A stretch of DNA of 64,000 bases from Eggerthellaceae bacterium UBA3686. GTDB taxonomy: Bacteria; Actinomycetota; Coriobacteriia; Coriobacteriales; Eggerthellaceae. Where the stretch lies: NCBI GenBank assembly GCA_002371495.1, contig DFIX01000003.1:47986-111985 (forward strand), read 5' to 3'. Each line of letters begins with the position of its first letter. Within the stretch, counting starts at the first letter, position 1. The notes below the pieces were generated by a model. It saw nothing but the letters and a program-made list of their open reading frames with translations. It did no database searches and was not told where the DNA came from. Positions 49,784-58,258 of this stretch are shown here, one piece after another. A program made the position numbers and the translations under genes.

Positions 49784-50746
49784 TTGGAGGGTCTGTTCGG
49801 AAAATACCGCGTGATTCTTGCTCCCATGGCGGGCGTTAGCGACATCGCGTTCAGGACGGTCTGCCGCGAAATGGGCGCTGACTTGACCTTTACCGAAATG
49901 GTGTCAGCAAAGGGACTCTCGTACGCAAACGAGAAGACGCGTCATCTTCTGGACCTTGCCGAGGGGGAAGAGCGCGTTGGCGTGCAGCTGTTCGGCCACG
50001 AGCCCGACACCATGGCCTCGCAGGCCTCATGGGTTCAGGAGATGCTCGGCAATTCCCTAGCCTACCTTGACATAAACATGGGATGCCCCGCCCGCAAGAT
50101 TGTTTCGAAGGGTGACGGATCGGCGCTTATGAAGGACCCCGAACTTGCTGCGAGAATAGTTGCAAAGGTAAAGGAAGCATCGACCTGCAGAGTCACCGCC
50201 AAGTTCAGACGTGGATGGGCGCTCGGCGACGAGACCTGCGTCGAGTTTGCCAAGCGCATCGAACAGGCGGGAGCTGATGCGGTATGCGTGCATGGCCGTT
50301 TCGCCGAGCAGCTGTACCGCGGAAATGCCGAATGGGAAAGCATCGCCCGCGTAAAATCCGCCATTAGCATCCCGGTTGTCGGAAACGGCGATATTATCGA
50401 CGGCGCATCAGCTCGTGCAATGGCCGAGCAAACGGGCTGCGACGCAATCATGATTGCTCGTGGCGCCGAAGGAAACCCGTGGATCTTTGCGCAAGCAAAG
50501 GCGGCGCTCAGCGGCATCGACGAACCCCCTGCCCCGGATGCTTCCGATCGGATCGGCATGGCGCGTCGCCACGCCCGACTATTGAACGAGCGCGAAGGCC
50601 GAAACATAGTTCGCATGCGCAAGCATGCCTGCTGGTATGTAGCCGGCCTGCCTGGCGCCTCGAAAGCCCGCGCCCTGTTCAACGCCTGCTCTTCCCTCGA
50701 AGAATTCGAAACCGTCTTCGACCAACTCGAGTCCCACTGTCTCTAG
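49784..50746 (+). CDS. dusB: tRNA-dihydrouridine synthase (DusB type)
   Basis: A flavoenzyme that reduces uridines in the tRNA D-loop. The 320-residue protein has the FMN-barrel start APMAGVSD, the active-site Cys in the NMGCPARKIVSKGDGSALM region near residue 104, RRGW and HGR segments, and a C-terminal helical tRNA-binding domain. The TTG at 49784 is the best available start (18 bp after lepA), but its ribosome site AAGG is weak. It is convergent with holA, and a foldback repeat pair fills the gap. Confidence 0.93.
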   Translation: MEGLFGKYRVILAPMAGVSDIAFRTVCREMGADLTFTEMVSAKGLSYANEKTRHLLDLAEGEERVGVQLFGHEPDTMASQASWVQEMLGNSLAYLDINMGCPARKIVSKGDGSALMKDPELAARIVAKVKEASTCRVTAKFRRGWALGDETCVEFAKRIEQAGADAVCVHGRFAEQLYRGNAEWESIARVKSAISIPVVGNGDIIDGASARAMAEQTGCDAIMIARGAEGNPWIFAQAKAALSGIDEPPAPDASDRIGMARRHARLLNEREGRNIVRMRKHACWYVAGLPGASKARALFNACSSLEEFETVFDQLESHCL

Positions 50747-50767
50747 CGGCCCCTATACCGTCCCAAC

Positions 50768-50879
50768 GCGCTTGCGCAAGCAGTGGCGCGCTCCTGCTTG
50801 GCTTCGGCTAAACCTATATGTATTTTGGAATAATGTGCCTGCAGAATCGCCGGAGTCACGCCACTGCTTGCGCAAGCGC
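50768..50879 (+). repeat. Foldback unit 2A (112 bp, forward)
   Basis: Same family as 1A. Arms 50768-50797 (30 nt) and 50849-50879 (31 nt) pair at 28 of 30 positions, with a perfect 21-bp outer helix. The 51-nt loop contains the C(UUCG)G hairpin; the second loop hairpin has drifted (GTGCCTGCAG kept, CAGGAACA changed). The outer arm is unrelated to those of 1A and 1B. Confidence 0.85.
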
Positions 50880-50922
50880 TTCGTTATTACCAGTGTGCCA
50901 TTCCCAACTGCTTAGCAATGGA

Positions 50923-51033
50923 GCGTTCTCGCATACGGGGGCGTGACTCCGGCGATTCTGCAGGCACTGTTCCTGAAATACACTTTGGTTTAGCCGAAGC
51001 CAAGCCGGAGCGCGGCCCCATCTGCGGAAATGC
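50923..51033 (-). repeat. Foldback unit 2B (111 bp, inverted)
   Basis: Inverted partner of 2A, 43 bp away. Arms 50923-50953 (31 nt) and 51004-51033 (30 nt) pair at 23 positions plus three wobbles, so this is the least perfect copy. The loop core equals that of 1A and 1B. The distal arm starts GCGTTCTC as in unit 1B. It ends 17 bp before the holA stop. Confidence 0.8.
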
Positions 51034-51050
51034 GGTGGGACTAGATGCAC

Positions 51051-52022
51051 CTATCGACGGCGGGCGGTGACCTCAACTACCCAGGTTATGAAGGTGGCTT
51101 CGGGGTCCGAGCCGCTCTTCATAGCGCGTTCGCAGTCGCGGGCGCTGGTGAAAGCCTGGCGGAGTTCCTGAGGCGTGAAGTTGCGTGACCAGGCCGTATG
51201 GTTCTTCACGCGCCAATCAGGCACCTTCAGGGTTTGCGCGAGCATACGGGATTCGCCCCTGTGCGCAAGCGATTGGGCGCAGCAGAGCTCGCGCAGGCGG
51301 TTCGTGCACATGGCAAGAAGCGAATACGGAGACGACGAGGTAAGAAGCGGCAGCAGGCGCAGGCATTCCGCCACGTTTCGGCGCGAGAACGCATCGACGA
51401 ACTCCCAGGGTTTTGCCTCGTTCGTCTGGGCAACGAGGCTTTCGACCTCTCGGTCCGAAACCGGGTCGTTTCCTTTGTGGGCCAACGCGAGCTTCCTGAG
51501 CTCGGTGTCGAGCCTAACCGTATCTTCGCCAACGAGCTCGATGAGCTTCTCGGAAGCGCGTTCGGTGAGCGTGAAACCGTGACCAACGGCCATGGATCGC
51601 AGCGCCTTGGCCAGCTCGAAGCGCTTCATGGGCGCGCAATCTATGACGGCGCCCTTGCCGATTGCGGCAATTGCCTTGTAGAGCTTGGTATTCTTCGCAA
51701 GCTTCTCGGCCGAGAACAACAGCACGGTCGAATCTGACGGAGCTGCAAGGTATGCGCATACGACCTCGGAATCCTGCTTGCCGAGCTTTTCGGCATGATT
51801 GACCTCGACAAGGCGAACAGGGCTCGCAAACGGAAGCGTGTTGCACGATATGGCGATATCCGAGCCGCTTGCGTTCGTAGCGTCGAACACATCGTGGTTG
51901 AATTCCAAATCGCCCATCGAAGCCACGCGCTTGCGCAGGCGCTCGATGACGGTCCGGCGCTTGAGTTCGTCTTCCCCAACGGCAATATAAGCCGGGAGCA
52001 ATGTCTGTTCCTTGTTTGCCAT
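51051..52022 (-). CDS. holA: DNA polymerase III subunit delta
   Basis: The clamp-loader delta subunit (323 residues) that opens the beta clamp. It shows the family layout: an N-terminal AAA-like domain with a shortened Walker region (YIAVGEDELKRRTVIERL), a middle domain (GKQDSEVV... region) and a C-terminal collar (PYSLLAMCTNRLRELC). The ATG at 52022 is chosen because the family starts near LLPAYIAVG; a longer open frame overlaps the comEC end. It follows comEC by 50 bp, the usual comEA-comEC-holA order. Confidence 0.92.
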   Translation of the reverse strand: MANKEQTLLPAYIAVGEDELKRRTVIERLRKRVASMGDLEFNHDVFDATNASGSDIAISCNTLPFASPVRLVEVNHAEKLGKQDSEVVCAYLAAPSDSTVLLFSAEKLAKNTKLYKAIAAIGKGAVIDCAPMKRFELAKALRSMAVGHGFTLTERASEKLIELVGEDTVRLDTELRKLALAHKGNDPVSDREVESLVAQTNEAKPWEFVDAFSRRNVAECLRLLPLLTSSSPYSLLAMCTNRLRELCCAQSLAHRGESRMLAQTLKVPDWRVKNHTAWSRNFTPQELRQAFTSARDCERAMKSGSDPEATFITWVVEVTARRR

Positions 52023-52072
52023 GCGCCTATTGTACAGCACGCTTGCACAACCACAATTCGCTCGTACACTCA

Positions 52073-54388
52073 TCACAACGGCCGCATGATTACCTTCGGC
52101 CCGCGAAGTTCGAGCTGTACTCCGCCGTCTTTGTCGGTGCGAAGGATCTTGCAGCCCCTCGACTCGAGCATATCGATGATCTTTTTGGTCGGGTGCCCGT
52201 ATCGGTTGCCTTCTCCTACGCCAATCAGCGCAATCGAGGGATCCAGGAACTCGAGCTGTTGTTCTGTCATAGCGTTCTTCGAACCATGATGCCCGACTTT
52301 CAGAATATTGATCCGCCCTACCCCCTTTTCGGTTATGACCGACTCGAGCTGGTCGATTTCGGCATCGCCGGTGAAGAGCATGCGCGTTTCCGGCAGCGTA
52401 TCACCGTCGGCGTCGTACGAAACGTCGAGCATGATGCTGTCGGCATTCCCCGCGTTGTCTGCAAGCAGGTGCGGCCATAGCACTTCGCAGGTGAAAGCCC
52501 CCACGGCAAACTCATCGCCTGCAGAAACGTACCTGATGCTACGTGCCGTCCGGCTCGCCTCTTCGTAGAGGCGCCTGCACGAGGCATCTGAGCTCGCTTC
52601 GACCCCCTCGGCGACAATCGCCAGATCCACCAAAACACCTTTCCTCAGGGCATCGAGCGAACCCATATGATCATCGTCCGCATGGGTAAGCAGCACGGCA
52701 TCTAGATGCGACACGCGCGCTTTGGCTAGTTGCGAAAGAAGATCCCGGTCCTGGTTTCCGGTGTCGATGAGAAGCGTCTGCCCTTTGCTCATCAGCAGGA
52801 AGGCATCGCCTTGGCCGACATCGAGCATGAAGAGACACTCGGATTGCGCGGGGGTGCCTACGATGAAGGCGCCCGCGAAAGCAATGCAAAGGGCGGTTAA
52901 CATGACATGCGGCTTTACGCAGACAAGCTTGTCCCAAAACACCCATACCAACAGGGCGGCAAGGAAAGATGCGACAAGGCCTGCAACCGTGTCGATGCTG
53001 AACGGTATCGAAGAATACGGTATGGACGCGAGAACGTTCACGACAAGAATCAGTAAGCGGGCCGCCCCTTCGGCTGCAGCCATCAGAAGCTGAGCAAAAG
53101 GAGCGCCGACTACCGCGGAAAGGCTTGCTGTCAGGCCGAGTCCGCAGCACAGCGTGAACAAAGGCGCACAAACTACGTTTGCCACGGGAGACACGATCGG
53201 CAAAAGGCTAAACAGGGAGCACGCGTAAAGCTGCGAAGCGAGGCACGCCGCAGCCGTCATGGCAATAGACGCGCACAACGTTTGGATGCACCCTCCCGTA
53301 GCACGCTCGAGCATGCGTTCGAACAAAGGACAGAAAAGCACTATGCCCGCTGTGGATAGGGCGGAGAGCACAAGCGATGCAGAAACAGATGCATAGGGAG
53401 CCTGCGCGATAATCACGACGAGCCCTACGCCCAGGGCGTTGAGCGACGAAGGTCGGCGCCTCCCAAGAAGCGACAGGACGCCGACGGACGACATGATTGC
53501 TGCCCTGATGCACGAAACAGGGGCGCCGGCGATGATGGTGTAGGCAACCATGAGGGCAATGAGCAGCGCAATAGAAGCCCTTTTGGGCACTTTCAGCAAT
53601 TGCAGCAGCGACATTGCAAATCCGGTTACGATCACGAGATGCGCACCCGATACGGCAACAAGATGGGCTAATCCGCACGTTTGAAAGTCGCCGTAGGCGG
53701 CATCCTGTTGCATTGCCGGCCGGTATCCGCATATTATCGCCTGCAAGAGCGCGCACTCGCCGCTTTCGCCCGACAGGCTTCGAATAGCTTCGGCCCTGAT
53801 CCGGCGAATGGGCTGAATCGGCGTGTTTCTTTCAAACGACTCATTGGCCTTGACCTTGATTCTGCAGTTGATGCCTTGGTTCCAATAGCTTGCACGGCCC
53901 GAATCCGAAAGTGCCTCGACCGAACCTGATGCCAGCGCGTGTTCGCCGCACAAGTAACTTGTCCCTTTTGGAAAGAGCGCAAGGGCGCGCAAGCTCCGAC
54001 CGCCTGAAAGCTCGACCCGCACGATGGCAGATGACCCAAATTTCCCGTCGGCGCAATCTGACTCGAATTCAATTACGGACCTGCTTAAAAGAGCACCCAC
54101 TGAAGCATCCGTATCCGCATGAATATGCGCGGCACAACATGCGCCGAGGCACAGACCCAACAGAGCTCCGCCCACTGCCATCGCGTTATTTGGCTTTCCT
54201 AATCCGACAAGCGCAATGCAGCTTACTCCCGCCGCCCCTCCTGCAATTGCGCCAAGCATCGCGCAGCGTCCGGATGATAGGGACTCGCACACCGTGTAAG
54301 CTATCGCGCAGAGCAGCCACAGCAGCATCGCAAACATAAATACCGGGGTTAATCCCGGCCTGCGCGGCTCGGAACGCAGATCCTTCAT
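52073..54388 (-). CDS. comEC: DNA internalization-related competence protein ComEC/Rec2
   Basis: A 771-residue polytopic channel for uptake of transforming DNA. The N-terminal 60 residues hold membrane helices, followed by a DUF4131-type extracellular domain, the ComEC competence domain with many helices (about 230-500), and a C-terminal metallo-beta-lactamase-like domain with LLTHADDDHMGS near 590. All three parts are intact with no frameshift, so natural competence is plausible. It lies 3 bp downstream of comEA. Confidence 0.94.
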   Translation of the reverse strand: MKDLRSEPRRPGLTPVFMFAMLLWLLCAIAYTVCESLSSGRCAMLGAIAGGAAGVSCIALVGLGKPNNAMAVGGALLGLCLGACCAAHIHADTDASVGALLSRSVIEFESDCADGKFGSSAIVRVELSGGRSLRALALFPKGTSYLCGEHALASGSVEALSDSGRASYWNQGINCRIKVKANESFERNTPIQPIRRIRAEAIRSLSGESGECALLQAIICGYRPAMQQDAAYGDFQTCGLAHLVAVSGAHLVIVTGFAMSLLQLLKVPKRASIALLIALMVAYTIIAGAPVSCIRAAIMSSVGVLSLLGRRRPSSLNALGVGLVVIIAQAPYASVSASLVLSALSTAGIVLFCPLFERMLERATGGCIQTLCASIAMTAAACLASQLYACSLFSLLPIVSPVANVVCAPLFTLCCGLGLTASLSAVVGAPFAQLLMAAAEGAARLLILVVNVLASIPYSSIPFSIDTVAGLVASFLAALLVWVFWDKLVCVKPHVMLTALCIAFAGAFIVGTPAQSECLFMLDVGQGDAFLLMSKGQTLLIDTGNQDRDLLSQLAKARVSHLDAVLLTHADDDHMGSLDALRKGVLVDLAIVAEGVEASSDASCRRLYEEASRTARSIRYVSAGDEFAVGAFTCEVLWPHLLADNAGNADSIMLDVSYDADGDTLPETRMLFTGDAEIDQLESVITEKGVGRINILKVGHHGSKNAMTEQQLEFLDPSIALIGVGEGNRYGHPTKKIIDMLESRGCKILRTDKDGGVQLELRGPKVIMRPL

Positions 54389-54391
54389 GCG

Positions 54392-55099
54392 TCAGACGCA
54401 GATGAGCTCAGCAATCGACGCGAACTTCTTCTCGCCGATTCCAGTAACTCGCATAAGATCATCCGGCGTCGAGAATGGACCGTTTGCATCCCGGTCGGCG
54501 ATGATCTTGCTTGCAGTCGACGGACCGATTCCGGGGAGCGATTCAAGCTCTTCTTGGGTTGCACTGTTTATGTTGACGAGCCCCGAAACCCCCGACGTCG
54601 AGCTTGCCCTATTTGATGCTTGAGCTTGAGCGTTAAAATTCCCCGCAGAATCGGCTTCGGCTTTCGACATAACATGAAGCTGTTCCCCATCGTTGAGCTT
54701 GCGGGCGAGATTGACGGATTCGGCGACGCCGTCTTCGCGGATGCCTCCCGCAGCTTTAATCGCATCCGCAACGCGAGAACCCTCGCTAAGTTCGACGAGA
54801 CCCGGATTGGCAACAGCCCCCGAAACGTGTACGAATATCGTAGCCGCGTTATCTGATCCAGCGGCCTTCGCGCTGGCTTCAGGCGCATCTTGACCGTTTT
54901 CAGCCGCTGGAGCTGCATCCGAGCTAGCCTCTTTGCCGTGCTCGATCGTAATCTCGGTGGCGGTGGCAGTGTCGATGAAGAACCGGCCGGCAAATACTGC
55001 CACCATGACGAATAACGCCGCCAGGCCTACGAGTGCTGGCTTGCTCGCGTTTACGAGGCCGAGCTTGGCTTTTAATGTTTCGAATAATGTCAGGTCCAT
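54392..55099 (-). CDS. comEA: Competence protein ComEA
   Basis: A 235-residue membrane-anchored DNA receptor. A short cytoplasmic N-terminus, one membrane helix at about 22-42, an Ala/Glu/Asp-rich linker, a SLBB domain (VHVSGAVANPGLVEL), a Ser/Ala linker, and two helix-hairpin-helix motifs at the C-terminus (LVNINSATQEELESLPGIG, then VTGIG). The ATG at 55099 has GAGGGACGAG upstream. The frame is open for 46 more codons upstream, but that part is not protein-like. It is the first gene of comEA-comEC-holA. Confidence 0.94.
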   Translation of the reverse strand: MDLTLFETLKAKLGLVNASKPALVGLAALFVMVAVFAGRFFIDTATATEITIEHGKEASSDAAPAAENGQDAPEASAKAAGSDNAATIFVHVSGAVANPGLVELSEGSRVADAIKAAGGIREDGVAESVNLARKLNDGEQLHVMSKAEADSAGNFNAQAQASNRASSTSGVSGLVNINSATQEELESLPGIGPSTASKIIADRDANGPFSTPDDLMRVTGIGEKKFASIAELICV

Positions 55100-55451
55100 G
55101 TTCTCGTCCCTCGCGTTTCCGACGGCAATGAAACTATACGCACGAGACGTTTCCCGACAGGCCGGGTTTATTCGCCGCTTAGCTCCCCCGAAAACAACCC
55201 GCACAGTAGCGCTTGCACTATCTGGAACGGCTGTCATTACGTGCTTTCTTACCCGCGGGACCCAAGGTATCTACCCGCATTACTTCACAATCTTGCGCGA
55301 TATACCACATGTTTGTGAGTGTGTTGAATTTAGCAAGCTCATGAAGACCATGCTTCGATATTTCGCGATACGAATAAGTCCCGCCTCCAAAGTGGAAAAG
55401 CGGGACTTCGGTTTTCAACAGCTGTTGATTCGCGATGTTCTGGCGTTTGGG
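55100..55451. other. Intergenic region between thiI and comEA
   Basis: Holds the thiI terminator at 55376-55408 and, presumably, the comEA promoter. I see no gene and no tRNA-like fold. Confidence 0.5.
55376..55408 (-). terminator. thiI terminator
   Basis: Outer 9-bp perfect stem (AAGTCCCGC with GCGGGACTT) and an inner 4-bp stem TCCA/TGGA, 43 bp after the thiI stop. The A/T-ended stem makes it a fair intrinsic terminator. Confidence 0.7.
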
Positions 55452-56696
55452 CTAAGCTTTCGCAGGGTCATCGGACTCTTGAACGGCGCGCTTGCGTGGC
55501 TTATACGATGGGCAAGCGTAATCGTGGGGCTCTGCTGCGTCTGCAAGCTCTCGTACCCATTCGTCAATCGGGTACGCTGATTCGGCCTCGAGCACTTCTG
55601 CAAGCTTCGCATGCGTCTCGGGATTTCGCGGCATGAACAGCGTGCAGCAGTCGGGCGCATCCTGCGACGATATCTCGAACGTGCCCAAACGCTGTGCGTC
55701 TTCTATTATCTGCAGCTTGTCAGTGCCGATAAGGGGTCTGAACACGGGCAGTTCCACCGCATTGTCAGTTGCACGAATGTTATCGAGCGTCTGCGACGCG
55801 ACCTGGCCCAAGCTCTCGCCTGTCACGAGTGCGCCCGCATGTTCGCGTCGGGCAATCTCTTCGGCAACCTTGAACATCAACCTTCGGTACAAGATCACGC
55901 GAAGCGAAGGAGGCGCCATGAGCGCAATTTCTTTTTGATAATCGCCGAGCGGGACTACGTAAACGCGGGCTATGCAGCCCGTCTTCTCGAGCACGTGCGC
56001 GATGTCGTCTACCAGATACTCGCTCGTATCAGATGTCTGGGGGCGGCCTGAGAAGTGCACGCCAATGCAGACCGCGCCACGCCGTGCAAGACGCCAGAGG
56101 GCGACCGGGCTGTCGATCCCGCTTGATAGCAGGCTCACGACGTGTCCCGAGCTTCCGACCGGCAATCCGCCGATACCCCGCTCGCTTCGTGCATAGATGT
56201 ACGAAGCGTTCTGCACGACCTCGACCGTTACCGTGATGTCAGGATCTTTCATCTTGACCTTTTTGTCAGGGTTAGCCTGGCAAAGCACAGCTCCGATAAT
56301 CTGATTCATCTGCATCGAATCGGTTTCGAAATCGGTATGGTTGCGCCTCGCGTGGACTTTGAAGCTTTGGAAATCGCCGCATTCAGCCAAGGCGTTTACG
56401 GCAACTTGGCCCATGATTTCCAGCTCGCGTTCGCATTTGAAGCCGCACGACACGCGCGCGACACCCGGCACGTCGCGCACGATATGCGCGACCTCGAGCG
56501 CACGCTCGAACGTCGTGCCTTCCTTCAAGAAGACGCATAGGCGCCCCGAAATACGGTGTATCGTGACAACCGGATAACCGTCAAGAAGCGCCTCGACGTT
56601 CTTGACGAGACGCTTCTCGAATACGGAGCGATTACGGCCCTTCAGGCCGATTTCGTGATAGTGGATCAGGCAGACCCGCTGATGAAGCTCCTGCAT
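55452..56696 (-). CDS. thiI: tRNA 4-thiouridine synthetase ThiI
   Basis: A 414-residue enzyme that adenylates U8 of tRNA for sulfur transfer and can supply sulfur for thiamine. An N-terminal ferredoxin-like region and THUMP domain (about 60-165) precede the PP-loop ATPase (LLSSGIDSPVALW near 190). The E. coli-type rhodanese domain is missing, as in most Gram-positives, so an IscS-like desulfurase must deliver sulfur. It follows rpoZ by 6 bp. Confidence 0.94.
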   Translation of the reverse strand: MQELHQRVCLIHYHEIGLKGRNRSVFEKRLVKNVEALLDGYPVVTIHRISGRLCVFLKEGTTFERALEVAHIVRDVPGVARVSCGFKCERELEIMGQVAVNALAECGDFQSFKVHARRNHTDFETDSMQMNQIIGAVLCQANPDKKVKMKDPDITVTVEVVQNASYIYARSERGIGGLPVGSSGHVVSLLSSGIDSPVALWRLARRGAVCIGVHFSGRPQTSDTSEYLVDDIAHVLEKTGCIARVYVVPLGDYQKEIALMAPPSLRVILYRRLMFKVAEEIARREHAGALVTGESLGQVASQTLDNIRATDNAVELPVFRPLIGTDKLQIIEDAQRLGTFEISSQDAPDCCTLFMPRNPETHAKLAEVLEAESAYPIDEWVRELADAAEPHDYACPSYKPRKRAVQESDDPAKA

Positions 56697-56702
56697 AAGC
56701 TC

Positions 56703-56963
56703 TTAGTGGTTTTTGGCGTCGATCGACTCGGGGTCGTACGATACGTCGTCACGTGCGATCTCGTTGAATGCGATCGAGAGCGGCTTCTTGTCAGAAGCGC
56801 GCGCTATCTCGACCGCCGTCTGCATCTGAATGGCTCGATCGCGCTGACCGCGCAACATGTCGTTAATGTCATGCGCGCGCTTGCTCGCAAGCGAGCACAG
56901 CAGGAATCGGTCGTTATCGGTTTTCTCGAGTAGGACGTCGATTTTCGGTTCGATGATGCTCAT
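56703..56963 (-). CDS. rpoZ: DNA-directed RNA polymerase subunit omega
   Basis: An 86-residue assembly factor of RNA polymerase. The core DNDRFLLCSLASKRAHDIND and the following KPLSIAFNEIA segment match the family. The ATG at 56963 has AGGGG 5 bases upstream. It is placed after gmk, the standard gmk-rpoZ order. Confidence 0.93.
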   Translation of the reverse strand: MSIIEPKIDVLLEKTDNDRFLLCSLASKRAHDINDMLRGQRDRAIQMQTAVEIARASDKKPLSIAFNEIARDDVSYDPESIDAKNH

Positions 56964-56970
56964 AACACCC

Positions 56971-57540
56971 CTACTTCGTGTTGTTTGCCTGTTCGTCGAC
57001 ATAGGACACGAGCGCTTTTACAGCAAGTTCCAGGTCGTCGTTAACCAGGCAATAATCGTATTCTTCTTTTCGTGCGAGCTCAGTTTTAGCAGCATCCATG
57101 CGCTTTTGGATGGTCTTCTCGTCTTCTGTGCCGCGACCTCGCAAGCGACGCTCGAGCTCTTCGATCGAAGGGGGCTCGATGAAGACGAGGTGTGCCTCGG
57201 GAATCATGTCGCGCACCTGGAAGGCGCCCTGAACATCGATCTCGAGGATAACCTGCTTGCCGAGGCCCATGTGCTCGGTTACGCTCGCGCGTGGCGTACC
57301 GTAGCAGTTGCCCGAATACTCGGCCCATTCGAGCAGTTCACCTGCTTCGGCCATCTGCATGAAGCGTTCTTTTTCGACGAAGTAATAATTCACCCCATCG
57401 ACCTCGCCCTCGCGGGGCGATCGCGTCGTAGCAGAGACCGACAGCCAAGCATCGGGGACCTCTTGCAACAGGCGGGCCACCAGTGTGCCTTTGCCAGCAC
57501 CTGATGGCCCAGAGATGACAAACAAATTGCCGTTGCGCAT
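56971..57540 (-). CDS. gmk: Guanylate kinase
   Basis: Phosphorylates GMP and dGMP. The 189-residue protein shows the P-loop SGPSGAGKGT at 9-18, the GMP-binding TTRSPREGEVDGVNY region (39-53), and the C-terminal LID segment. It lies between mihF and rpoZ, an arrangement typical of actinobacteria. Confidence 0.97.
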   Translation of the reverse strand: MRNGNLFVISGPSGAGKGTLVARLLQEVPDAWLSVSATTRSPREGEVDGVNYYFVEKERFMQMAEAGELLEWAEYSGNCYGTPRASVTEHMGLGKQVILEIDVQGAFQVRDMIPEAHLVFIEPPSIEELERRLRGRGTEDEKTIQKRMDAAKTELARKEEYDYCLVNDDLELAVKALVSYVDEQANNTK

Positions 57541-57546
57541 GCCGAA

Positions 57547-57855
57547 TTAGCCCAAGCGCTCCAGCAGAGCAGCCTGCTGACGCTCGCCCAGACCACGCAG
57601 ACGACGGCTCTCAGCGATCTTCAGTTCGTTCATGATCTTCTCGGACTTGGCCTTGCCGTAACCCGGCAGGGTCTCGATCAGGGTCGAAACCTTCATGCGG
57701 CCGACAATCGGGTCATCCTTCATGTCGATGACTTCCTTCAGCGTGAGCTTGCCGCTCTTCAGCTGCTCGCGGATCTCGGCGCGCTTGATGCGAGCTTCCT
57801 TAGCCTTCTCGAGTGCTGCCTTACGCTCTTCTTCGCTAAGTTTAGGGATTGCCAT
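57547..57855 (-). CDS. mihF: Integration host factor, actinobacterial type
   Basis: A 102-residue DNA-binding protein unrelated in sequence to E. coli IHF. The C-terminal half has the helix-two-turn-helix core (KVSTLIETLPGYGKAKSEKIM), preceded by a Lys/Glu-rich helix. Position upstream of gmk is diagnostic for actinobacterial IHF. It is an essential nucleoid protein in mycobacteria. The ATG has AAAAGGAGAG 6 bases upstream; the longer open frame upstream is not family-like. Confidence 0.94.
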   Translation of the reverse strand: MAIPKLSEEERKAALEKAKEARIKRAEIREQLKSGKLTLKEVIDMKDDPIVGRMKVSTLIETLPGYGKAKSEKIMNELKIAESRRLRGLGERQQAALLERLG

Positions 57856-58040
57856 TTGGTCTCTCCTTTTTATCCTATGTTCGTAATGCCTGGGAAATGG
57901 TAGCTTAAAGAGCTGGCCTTTTCCCTTAATCGCGCAACAACACCACAAACTACCATGCGTAGCTATCGTGAGCTTGATTACGTTTGGAGTGTGTTGAGCC
58001 TGATGTAGGCACATTCTACGACGGTTTTCCCACGTAGACA

Positions 58041-58091
58041 AGAATATTTTGCATTTACCTGCTGAAATGTGCAGAGGAATGCAAATATTCT
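58041..58091. repeat. Long AT-rich inverted repeat
   Basis: Arms 58041-58055 and 58078-58091 pair over 14 positions with one extra T. An inner CTGC/GCAG pair sits in the loop. It lies just upstream of the candidate small-RNA promoter and could be an operator or a hairpin. Confidence 0.5.
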
Positions 58092-58095
58092 ACAC

Positions 58096-58124
58096 TTGAC
58101 CTGGGGACATACAACTGGTATTAG
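58096..58124 (+). promoter_or_regulatory. Candidate plus-strand promoter
   Basis: TTGACC (58096-58101), exactly 17 bp, TATTAG (58119-58124). No protein-coding gene lies downstream on this strand before the hairpin. Confidence 0.45.
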
Positions 58125-58130
58125 AAGCCG

Positions 58131-58206
58131 ATTATTACGCTCGTATTTATTTTCGCTGGTGAAACACCGAATGTGGCAACGATTTGAAAATCGTTGCCAC
58201 ATTTTT
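58131..58206 (+). ncRNA. Candidate small RNA of about 75 nt
   Basis: Predicted from the promoter at 58096-58124 and the terminator at 58170-58206, with no reading frame of note between. The body carries a possible small hairpin and ends in the 16-bp stem followed by TTTTT. Independent evidence of transcription is lacking. Confidence 0.35.
58170..58206. terminator. Strong bidirectional hairpin
   Basis: A 16-bp perfect stem (58170-58185 with 58188-58203) with a two-base centre. On the plus strand it is followed by T at 58202-58206. On the minus strand it lies 55 bp after the pyrF stop and can terminate pyrF. Confidence 0.8.
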
Positions 58207-58258
58207 ACCTTTCGAAAGAGGGGCATATCCCTCGCCCGCGTAAAACTATTCCGAGCGG

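Larger units (their letters stand above)
57856..58258. other. Intergenic region between pyrF and mihF
   Basis: Contains an imperfect inverted repeat at 58041-58091, a plus-strand promoter-like sequence at 58096-58124, and a strong 16-bp hairpin at 58170-58203. It also must hold the mihF promoter. No protein gene seen. Confidence 0.5.

Noticed and set aside
55236..55300. tRNA-like segment upstream of comEA
   Set aside because: ACCCGC/GCGGGT pairs exist but no acceptor, anticodon or T-arm geometry could be drawn.
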